Assembly (NCBI RefSeq): GCF_000237925.1
Contig: NC_031497.1
Span: forward strand, 15,054,770-15,118,769
Direction: 5' to 3'
DNA from: Schistosoma mansoni
Taxonomy: Eukaryota; Platyhelminthes; Trematoda; Strigeidida; Schistosomatidae
Length of the DNA: 64,000 nt
In this document: piece after piece, positions 46,401-58,400 of the stretch
Layout of the letters: every line of letters begins with the position of its first letter
Position numbering within the stretch: the first letter of the stretch is position 1
The notes under the pieces: model-generated
The model's input: only the letters and a program-made list of their open reading frames with translations
What the model was told of the DNA's origin: nothing
The model's database searches: none
Translations under genes and position numbers: made by a program

Positions 46401-49400
46401 AATGATGGTTAAAGACAACCTGCATCATGATAATTCACGTTAAAGATGAAGATTCCTTTATCATAGCAATTTCTTAATGTTGTTTGAGCACAATGAAATC
46501 AATGAAGTATGATATAAAGAGCTGCAGTGAACGGTACAAGAAAAGAGCTTGGGCAGAAAAACTTAAAAGACGTTCTGATTCCTCTCATATACAAGAATCG
46601 ATTCACCAACTACAAGAGGAGTCGGTGAACGGTCCTGGAAAGTGATTATGAGCTTTAAAATGGGACATAGATTTTGCAGCTCCCACCATGAAGCAGTTTT
46701 TAAATGTAGAGTTCTGGTACCACTTAAACAATAGGTATAAAGAGCGACTCCTAATAGAAAGGTCACCAAAAAGCTTTGACAAAGTCAAAGAAAGCCTTCA
46801 TCGAAGTAAAACATTCCGTCAAATCAGCACCAGTTTAGTCCTTCTCTCTGATCAGAATTTTTGTCACGACCAGCTGTACAACACACACAACAACAGATGG
46901 ATCACCTAACGATCAATAAAGGTTATTTATGTCACTAAGACGAAGGTCCTTCGAACGTTTTTGGTTGTTGAATGTTTATAGTAAGGGTCTCAGGCTTAAT
47001 GTGGATGGCTATAAGGAGATTCCGAGAATCGATGCCATGCCTTAGTTAAACAGAATGACTTCTAGGAGATCATATGTGTTCCAATAGGATTCCAAAATCA
47101 GTCACACATCCAGATACTCGACTGTATATTTTCAAGACCTCTCCATTCCTAGCCTTTGGTTCTCCAATTTCACTGATTTCAACCCTGTGGATTCAGTCAG
47201 TCAGTTACAACGTAGAACTTCGTACGTACGTACATCAGTTCGAGTTGCCATACCACATTAGCACAGAGATGAATTTGTCGATTCAAATCCCATATTGGTA
47301 GAAGTAGTAAGAGTATAAGTATTATGTGAAAGATTAGGGTTTGAAGATGTTATTGAAGGAGTATAATCCAATGAAATAAATTTGGAAAGAAAAAAAGATA
47401 GAGACATAAAGAATTCAGATTAGAATTTGGTAGAACACAAAGTGTGGATGCACCTTCGCCATTGCAAACGATTTTGAGCCATATCATTCAAGGTCTCTAA
47501 CCATCGGTTGCTATCATCTCGCGAATCCCAACCAGGTAGTCTACACCTACCAACATGGCCCAGTCCACTTGTCAGTGACTTCATGGATTTGTGCCATGTT
47601 TTGGTCTGGCCGCCCCTAGCTTTCTTCCAACCTGCTCCTACACCATAAAGCATTGCACGTCGGGGCAGTCGGTGGTTGGGCATACGTAACACATGTCCCA
47701 GCCATCTCAACTGAAGAAGTTTCACTACTTCATCAATCGATTTGCCATCCTTACCTAGTACCCGTTTCCTGACATCTGCATTACTTACCCGGTGGTCCCA
47801 GGATATACGAGCAATGCGTCGAAGACACCTATGATCGAACACTAGTAGCCTACGAATATCCTCTACTCTTATCGGCCATGTTTCACTGCCATAAAGTAGG
47901 ACAGAACGGACTGCTGCACAGTAAACCCGTCCTTTTGTTGCTAGACGGATATCTCGCCTACGCCATAAATGGCGCAAGTTGGCAAAAGCTAGACGAGCCT
48001 TCTGTATCCGTGCTGAGATTTCGTCACACACCAGACCACAAGGGCTGATGAGACTCCCAAGATAAGTGAAGCTGTCAACACGCTCAACTACTTCACTCCC
48101 TATTATTAGTTCAGGTGTCGATGCAACCCAATCCTGAAGTAACATTTTGCACTTCGAGGGAGAGAATCGCATCCCGAACATGCCTGCATTGTTGCTTATA
48201 GTGGTCAGAAGACTCTACATTTTGTCAGCATCTTCACCGAATAAAACTATGTCGTCGGTGTATTCTAAGTCAACAAGTGAGCCTCCTGGTAAAAGTTCAA
48301 CTCCAGGAGATTGAGATGATGAAAGTGATACCTCTAAAAGCATGTCAACGACAAAGTTAAACAAGAATGGGGAGAGTGGACAGCCCCGACGAACACCACT
48401 TGAGGTAACCAATTCTGATGACAGTTCGCCATAGGCCCTAACTCGACCAGTTGTGTTCGAGTAGAGAGCCTTTATGAGGTTAATGTACTTCTTTGGTACT
48501 CCTTTCACTGACAAACACTGCCATAGAACCTCACGATCAACGGAGTCAAATGCCGCCTTAAGGTCAAGAAATACTACTATTGTGGGACGTCTGAATGTGT
48601 GTCTATGTTCTAGGACCTGACGTAGAGTGAATATCTGGTCTATGCAACCACGTCCAGGTCGGAAACCAGCCTGGTTTTCTCTAGTCTGCTCTTCAAGAGC
48701 TTTGGTTAGGCGTCCAAGTATTATTGAAGCTAATATTTTAGACACTATATTAGTCAAACTGATTCCTCTGTGATTGTCACAGGAGGACTTTTGTCCTTTC
48801 TTATAGACTGGCACAATCAGTGATTGGGACCAGTCAGATGGAATTACGTCCAGTTCCCAGATTCTACCTAAGACCTCAGTCAATCTCACTGCCAGTACTG
48901 GACCACCATCCTTAAAAATCTCAGGGGTAAACCTGTCAGGGCCTGCGGCTCTCCCTCGCTTTAGATTTCCTATAGCTTTTTCAACCTCGTAGAGAGTTGG
49001 AGGACTTACCTCAATTTGCCATTCAGGACGACTGGGGATCGTGGGTAACTGAAGTGTGGCTGAAGGCCAGTTGAACTGATCCCTAAAGTGTTCTGCCCAT
49101 CGATCCGATCTCCTGGATTGAGAATGAATGATATGCCCGTCTTTGTCTGAGATAGTTTCGCTAATAGTCGGGTTCCTAATGCCGGTTTCTTTAATAAGTC
49201 TGAACAGCTGTCTGCTGTTACCTATTGCCGCTGCCTTTTCCATCTCTCTTGCTTTCTCTACCCACCACTGTTCACGATCATTGCGTAGGTTTCTTATTAG
49301 CCTTCGTTTAAGCTGACTTCGCTCTTCGTTATGTTCAGAGCCAGGTGGAATGAGTTTTCGAGCATCTATCAGTGCGGTAGATGCTGCCGAGATCCATTGT

Positions 49401-52400
49401 TTCTCCCTGACCTTATTGCTTACCTTACTAGCGGATATCACAGCTGTTTCCACAGCTTTTCGGATGTCATACCACGCTGCTTCCGGGTGGACACAACTTA
49501 TATGTCTGTCTAACTGTTTTTCTAGTTGTTCCTGAAATATATTCTTAGCTTGCTTATCATTAAGTACAACCCTTAGAGCCTTCCCTGCAGTGTCTTTCCT
49601 ACGTCCAGTAAGTCGCAGACAGATACGTGCTCGCACTAGAGCATGATCTGAATCTAAACATGTGCCTCAGAATGAGCGACAGTCTTCTATCGAGCCCCTC
49701 CATCGGTGGCTGATAGCGATGTGACCTAATTGGGTCCAACGTTGGGACGAATTCGGTGGTCGCCATGTCAACAGATGTTTTTCCTTTTGCTTAAAGTTAG
49801 TATTTGCAAGAAATAGGCGGTTATCTGAGCACAGCTGCAACAGACGGTCGCCATTATCTGTTCTTTCCGCCATGACACCATAAGATCCTCCCAGGTGTCT
49901 TTCACTTAGTTCACCTACTTGAGCATTAAAGTCACCTGCCACTATTACTATATCAGAACGCCTAGCTTTTCGGAGAAGGTCAGAAAGTTTCCTGTAAAAC
50001 TCATCTTTTATATCGTCTGAGCTGCAGTCAGTGGGAGAGTAGGCAGAGACGACTAAGAAGCAACGACGAGTTTCCCTATCTTTCCGAGTCCTTACTGATC
50101 CGTTTAGTCGGACAGCGCATAGACGACTGTCTACTGGGATCCAGTCTAAAAGACCTAGTTCTGCCCTAGGACTTAATGCTATACCTACTCCAGCGAGGCC
50201 ACGGGAAGCAGCATCAGGGCTTCCAGATACACGAAGCGTGTATCGAGATGGTTCTTTATTTTGATTAGGTGAGGTCAAATGAATGACGCTACTCGGATCT
50301 TGTATGCGCGTTTCGGAGACGCAGCACACATCGATGGTGTAAGATTCTAAAGTCCTAGCTAAGGAAGCCTGTTGTCCTATTTGGCACAATGTTCGGACAT
50401 TAAAAGTTCCTACATGTAGTTTAGAGCGTGGTTTCAGGAGACCAGGAATAACGTTCCGTGTACTTGAATCGTTTGCCCTAGCGGTGCGAGGTGATAAAAG
50501 GACGTGGGAAGGGTTAGTCGTGGAGATAAGAGAGTCGTTAGGAGGTGTAGGAAGGATTTGAAAGTGACCAACTTGGTCTCGTGTGCTGTTACGGGTATGA
50601 GGGCATTTATCACTTCCCGGCTGCCCACACCGTGGAAGGGTATTTCTTGAGGGACCTGAAAAGGATGTTGGATTAGTGTTGGTCTGAACGACCTGAGAGC
50701 GTGACCGCAGTGCCCAAGGGACAACTGCTTGAGGCCGGTCACGCACGGCCTTTTTGTGGGGGATTTTTGAAGTGTTAGCTCCGTTCTTCAAAGGACCTTA
50801 CCGCCGGAGACGGAAATCCGTGGGATAAGGCGAGGTGTGCATTTTTAGGGTCGACCTTTCCTAACCCCACCCCTCCTTGTGGGAAGGCAGCATCGCTATC
50901 ATGCTGGTTGTCTGAAGGAAACACCTTACTGCCGTCACAGCTCTGTACAGTCGGCAGTACGACTTCGCCTTCGGACCTTGGGGTTGGTGCTTTTAGTCTT
51001 ACCGCTCTTCAACCGACCTGTCTGGCGTGGTAGGACCTCGAGGAACGATTGTTCCAGCCAGCATAGCTCGATTGCTTCATCACGATAGGCAAGCCCGACC
51101 ACCACGTCAAGGTAGCAGCAACGGTCGGGACTATTGTGCTTTGAATGTGATTGTGAAAGATACCAACTATACTTTGAGTAATGCAAACTTTAATATAAAC
51201 ACATCCATCTGACCCACAAAATTAAGGTATTCGAAGCTTCTTACGGATGCTGTAAAAACTTAACGCCCCTGATTCAGGAGCCGAACTCGAGTGTGTGGTA
51301 GGCGCTCAACGTAGTTGCTTCGAGTGACCATGTCTCGATCATTTTAGTCGTTGTAACTGATATTTTTTCAAATGTATTTATATCTTTCTCTTCAAAGAAA
51401 ACTACAGTTTATCCTGAACGTTCCTTGAAATAACTCATATTTATCGGTCATGAATTATATTCATCCAATTCTTACTGTAAAGTAGGATCATAAATTAATT
51501 ACAGATAAAGATATTCTGTTTGTTAAATTCCAATCATCATCATGCAACATAACGAAAAAAAACGTTGTCGGTAATATCTGCATCAAAACAGTCGTTATTC
51601 TGAATTTTTGTATAAGTAAACCTCTAATAATGTGTAACTGATATTTTATCTACGCAATAAAGCACATAATTTTTGGAGGTTACAAACTAGTCATTCTCGA
51701 GGTTATATATAGTTTTCTACGTAGAAATGGTAAATTGGCTTTTAGGGCTCTAGATGTCCATCGATTGATGTCATTTGTGATATGTTTTACATATCCGGGC
51801 ATCACCTATTCCGATGCACAATTTGGGTAGTATTCGATCAGGTTGGATGAAGACTGGGGATATGCAAGCGAATATTTGCGATCGCCCCATTAAGTCCACT
51901 GACTACCGGTCTAAGTCATATGGAGAAATCTAAACGTACGGGATTTGAGCCATAGAGATAATCCTAATCTATAGTTGGAGTCCATAAGTGCCATATTTCT
52001 CAAACTATATTGTCTTTTCGTGCAAATTGTAATTATAAATAAAGTATTACTAGAACTATTGTATGCCGTCCGCTTGGCCTGTTGGGCTACAATACTTGCA
52101 AATCCAGGGACTGTTGAGCTATTTTAGTACAAACAGTTTTTTATTATGAACTTGATAACTACATTTGGCACACAGTACTTCAGCAATTATCTGCTAACAC
52201 AGGAAGAAGATTAAGTGTAGAAATAACATGCTATTCAAGCAGAGCAACTTGAAATAATCCAACTCAGCACATATGGTCACGAAAGTATCAACTTCAAATA
52301 TACAGAAAGTTAGCAAACTCAAAGTTGTGGCAGCCAATCAGAAAAGCCCGGTGATCCAAAAAGTTGAAGCACAGTAAAAATAAATAGAATACTTAAGGTT

Positions 52401-55400
52401 GTTGTTACTAGCAAAACTTTAGCATTATTAACAAAAATCGAGTAGTCATGTGATCATTTTAGCAGTAATAAATTTTGTGAATCTTCGAGAATACCTTGTC
52501 AGTAATCATAATTAAAAGTCTATTCATCTTGTCTCATTGTGATGACCTTCAGGCAAGTATAACCGATATAATATTATTAGTAATAATAGTTTAAAGTTTT
52601 CTTATTTCTACTACTTGATGTTAAATGTCTTATTTTTGATCTTCCTGGATATGCTAAGATTGCTCGTCCTCATGCTGATCCATTAATTAAAAGAAGAGCG
52701 GAATGTGAAGTACAGTCTGAACTCTTATCAAAAGAACAACGTATAGATTGGTTAAGTGAACCAGTTGACTTGGAGAAAGCTCACGAAACGTATGTCTTTC
52801 AGCAGTTAAAAAGTTTACTGATTAGTTTTTTTAAAATAAAATTTTCTCCTATTATTGTTAGTCTCGATCATGAAATGAATTAAACACACATACCGTGATG
52901 AACAAAATGGTTTGCTAGAATCCGGAATATTTCTACAAAATTAGCTTACTACCTACCATTTTTCAAAGTCAAGCATGGAGGACAGCTGACAAACACCTTC
53001 CAAATTAGTACCGGTGTCAGACAAGGCTGCTTACTCTCTCCCTTCTTCTGATGGTTAACTGGACTATAAAGGCCACATCCTAGGCAAAGCACGTACCTAG
53101 ACAGCATTATCGATGAACGAGGAGGATCTGATGCAGACGGAAAGGCAAGGATTGGCAAAGCAAGGGCACCATTGCTATAGTTGAACAACGTATGAAACTC
53201 AACGAACAGCATATTCAGAATCTTCAATATGAACATCAAGACCATTCAACTGTACGGAGCTGGAACTTGGAGAATTACCACAAGTATTTATCAAGAATTG
53301 TCTAAGCAAGATACTGAATATCCTTTGGCCGGATACCGTTAGCAACATCCTACCGTGGGAGAAAACAAACCACCTCCCATCTGAAGAGGAAATTATGAAA
53401 AGATGATGGAAGTGTATAGGACACACATTGAGAAACTCATCAAACTGCGTCACGAAGCAAGCGCTAACTTAGAACCCTGAAGGTAAACGGAAAAGAGGAA
53501 GGCCAAAGAACACACTACACCGAGTATCGGAAGCAGACATCAAAAGGATGAATAGCGACCGGAAACAACTGGAGAGGATTGCCGAGGACAGAATTGAATG
53601 TAGAATGCTGATGAGCGGTCTATGCTCCTCCACGAGCGGGAACAGGTATTGTAATTAAGTAAGTATCTACCATTTTTCATATATGTTAACAGTATCAAAT
53701 CTTGGTATATTATCATTTCATTTCTATTCCTATGTGTATCTCAGCAATTTGAAAATCCTTACGGAATGTTTTAAAATAAAAAAATAATAAAGTAAACAAT
53801 TGTTTGCAATATCTTATTGTTTGGGCTTGTACAGTTATAATTTGGTAATTATTATTCCTATTTAAGACTCAGTCAACGTGAAACCCCCTAGTTACAATTT
53901 GTAACACTTATTGATCCAATCAGAATGTGTATCTTTGTGCTTTAATATTTTGTTAATTGTAACTGGCAGTTTACGAATTTGTTATAAACAAATTTTTTTT
54001 CCCAATATTCTTTATTTCTGAATGTTCAAATATATTTTCTTCTTGTTACTTTGGGTTATGTTCTATGATGTATTAAATGTTTTGTCAAACTACTAAAAAT
54101 ATAAATTTTTATTATACTAAATGCTTTGACTTTATTTATTTTATTTTATTTAAACACTTAAATATTGGTGCAAGAAGGCACCAGATACATATGCGCCGCA
54201 CAAAAAAATGTCATTTCATTTAATTGTATGAAGGCTATGATACTGCCCGGGTGCCCAGACCGAAGCAGGTGATTTTCTTATAGGACCACACCACAAGGCA
54301 GTGAAGCATCATGAGGAGATGCAGTTCCATAGTAGTCGGTGACTAACAACTGATTCATACGCCATTTGTTCCTTCAGGATACTGGAGGTCATGTGCACTA
54401 TTGGTTTGGAATCAGGGTTTTCCAACTTCCCCAGGTGGACTTTTCGTCCTCTCAATTCCACAAACAACACCTTCGCCACGAGAAGGCAGTAAGTAGGATT
54501 TCCATGGCAGAGGTTGTATACGCGTAGTCGTGTGAGTATTTCGAGAGACGGCTGGACCTTCCCACTCTTGGCCGTACCAGCTTGTACTTACTTCTTATGA
54601 GGTTGTTTGGATCATTTAAGTCGTCTTCACCATATTCTGGGGTATGAATAAACTATTAACTTGCCACGGTATCTCATTTATTATAAGCAATCAGTGTTTT
54701 AATAATTAAATATCATTTTAGATAGACCGGTTACTTCATGTTGCAGTAAACGCTAATGATGCTGTTCATAGCGACTTTCAAAGCTTCGTCAATGAAGCCA
54801 CCCGGCTCAGAAAACATGGATCAAAGCATCGACCTTAGCGGCAAATTTTCATTTCATGATTAGCTAATCTTCCAGATATTTTAAATTTGTTCATGGTATT
54901 TCGAATTCTGATTTATTAATCTCTTAGCTTAAAGTTCCTACTAACACTATAAAATGAATATATAACTTGATATTCAGATAAACGAGTTGTCATGACATAC
55001 TAGAAAATTCTCTCAGTCTATTAATTCAGCTTTAATTCCGAATACTGAATAAGTTTTGAAGTAAAAGTTTGACTTTGGCTGTCTTTAATTTGTTTTTACT
55101 TCAAAATAATTCGAACCTTATCATTAAGTTTTGTATGTTATGAGTTTTAATTTCAAAATCCAAAAGTCAATGGCTTCATTAAAGAAAAGAGTTTTCTTTC
55201 TGACGAATTTACGTTCAACTGTCTTCTTCATTCTTTAAATAACGGAATAAATGAATAATTTTTTATTTTTCCGTTCACAGACTTCGTGACTCCATTCTTC
55301 CATTATGGCGTTTGAATTACGATCCAGATCAGTTGATTGAGAAACGAAATCTAGTTTTAAAATGTTTAGCGGAAATAAGAAGGAGATTGTTGTTGATTAA

Positions 55401-58400
55401 TCCAGAAATTGGAAATGTTGACAGTGTGAAATTTGTGTAAGTTCAAATGTTTATTAATGATATGTTTGCGTATATGTGCGTCATTAGTCGTCAGTTAACT
55501 AACTATAGAACGCTGTTCATTGATGTTTTTATTTACTAAGTTGACCCTTCAAAACTGGACACAATTTCTGACTTCTCCATTCATATCTTTTCTAAAAACC
55601 GTTTCATCTTGTTTTAACGCTGCTCATTGACTGTCTCCACCGTATGAAATGGTACTAGTAATCGAATTATCCCAATACAACGTTTTATCATCTAGTTTAA
55701 ACGACTCTGTCATATAACCATTTTGCGAAATCGGTCTTTCTTCACTATACACTACTGTTCTAGTGATAATCAACTACATATGTCTTATCAAATAAAATAA
55801 TAATCCATGTGTACTGAAATTGCATATTGGGTAAAAATTGACGTGATAAGACAAATTGATGAGTTGGAATACCATCATCAATTGTTCTAAAAACTACAGG
55901 AATGAAATGGAATTAATGACATCGACAAGTGAATAAGACAAAGTGATATTTAAATTCAGGACTAATCTTAAAGCTTAACAATCACCTCATCTGGATCACT
56001 GAACATATTAGTCGTACATCTGTATCAGTTTTTCTTGTGAAGCTAATAAATATTTCAGTCAAAAGTTCATTTTATTTTCTTCTAAACTAAGGGTGTGTGT
56101 GTATGACGGTGGCGATTGAGTAGGCAAAAATCAAATTTACTTTCAATTCATTGTTTAATCCTAGTCAATTTTATGATGATATCAAGTGTAGTTATTTTTA
56201 CTTCATTTACTTTATTGATATTGTTTGTTATTAGAGAAGAATACGACTCAAATAGTCAAACAACTATATGTAAACTTGCTCCTATAATTCCATCTGTAAG
56301 TTATGTGTTTCTCTGTTAATTCTTTGTCACTATCTTGAATAAACCTATTTATTGTACCCTAACTTCCTAAAAAGATTAATAAATGTTTGTCAATTTAGGA
56401 TTTCAACTTTTAATAATCTTTAAAAGTAGGGAATATATTTCATTTTACCTTGTTAAAAATTAATATATGGGCTACTTATTTGTCATCAGTGTCATATTTT
56501 TTTAGATCAGAAGCGGTTTTGTGGAGATTTCAGTATTTTCATAGTTGAAATCATTAGCCAATTGAAGCTAGACCACCATGGAAGCGAGACTGGTAGGTCC
56601 TGGGTCCGAATCTTACGAGTGCGGGGTCGTGGATGCGCACTGCTGATGAGTCCCATAATAGGACGAAACGGCCGTCCATTGCTTCCAGGTTTTCCATAGT
56701 GGTCTAGCTTCAATTGACTCATGATTTCAACTATCATAATTTTTCGTCATATGGCATGTTTATTAAAGAGGATTTGTGAAACAGACTTGTTGTACTAAGA
56801 AACTAACAATGATATAAACGTTAAATCTATTGCATAAGTTAATACCTATATTGACTCAGAAGCTTTATGGATAATGCATTAGCGTTTGAAGCAAGGCATA
56901 CTAAATTTGAGCTTAAATTCAAATAATAACACTGAGATGTAAGAACATTTATTTGATCAGTCTTAATCGGAACCAAATACACGTCTTAGATCCCACTACC
57001 TAACATGATCTTTTTTTTTAAAAAAAGTGGACAAGCGTTTCATATAATTTACGGGCAATAGATTTTATTTAATCATTAAGAAATGTTATTTGCCTAGTAT
57101 TTATTAAATTTTACAATCTACATTTTCTAATCAAACGAAGCAGTGTAAAATAAACGATCCAGTCTATTAATTTTTGATTGGTTCCTTCGTATGTATCCAC
57201 CAAAATATTTTAAATAGTGCAAGTGATATTGTAGTGAACAGAACACGACTGGGGACAATCGAATGTATTTAACCAAAAATTACAGACTATCTCAGTAAAT
57301 TCTGATAACCAAACAATGAACAGTCAATTTGCAAATTAACAACCAATTGTTTCAATCTTCTCTGTTTCTTCTCTAATTTCATTGCTCATGCATTTTCCAA
57401 ACGATTGCGCTTCATTTCAGTTCTTTGCTCATCGGTCTTCTGCCAAAATACATTCTATGTCTGACCCATACCATATACTACTTATATAGATATAAGTAGA
57501 CCACACCACAATATCATAATATTTTTCTTGATAAAAAAACACTTTTCATATGGTAAAATTGCTTTTTAATATTCCACAAACCTATTGCACTAGCCTATTC
57601 AAACGGAATATCGAAATAAATCTGAACTTACTGTTGGCTACGACATGGATGGTTCAGGTTAGTTATATATTCATTTATATTCCAAGTAAATTACTTCTTT
57701 TCGTCATAAAAATATTTCTATTTAATATACATAAATTTTTGGATAACCGGTCACTTAGAAAATTATGCACTACACAAATACAGAGGTATTATTTTAATAA
57801 ATAAAAGAAGGTTCAAGGGAGTGTAATCGCGAAGTAAACAAGTAAAGAATAATATATCGTATGAGATACAGTTCTTTTAAAATTACAGCTATGAAAGGCT
57901 TCTTCCAGTTTAAGGAGTTCCTCTTACTTTTACAGAGAAAATTGAAGGGATTCCTACAAGCTTTTATTCCGACTCACGTTTGATAACATGTCAAACCACT
58001 AAGTTGTACCATTTATAGGACCCAAACTGAAGAGTCTTGATAGGCTAATATGTGTCAATCTTATGTAACTTTCATACCTTTGCACTATGTAATAAAATGT
58101 CCACCTCTCTGATCTTTTCGCCCGTCCGTAGCATCGAGAAACAGTGAGCTATGTAGAGGCCTCTTAAACGATATTTATAGTACATGGGAATACTTCTGTA
58201 TTGACATTCATCGTTGATCATATAGTAATTTCTGTGTTTTCCCCTCATCACTATTGAGTGAGGATCGAATTATATTTTTTTGTCATCGATACTTACTAAA
58301 CCCCAATGATTACTTTTTACTAATATTATCAGCGTGAGTTGACTGAAAATTCTCTTTACATTATATTTCACTCATCTTAGAAATTTATATCCATCAAATG

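Noticed and set aside
47420-49636. Separate host genes for the long minus-strand frames
   Set aside because: All are parts of a single RTE endonuclease-RT frame interrupted by two stops.
47194-51127. Target site duplication around the large RTE
   Set aside because: The flanks (GTGGATT and GGACTATT) do not match beyond chance.
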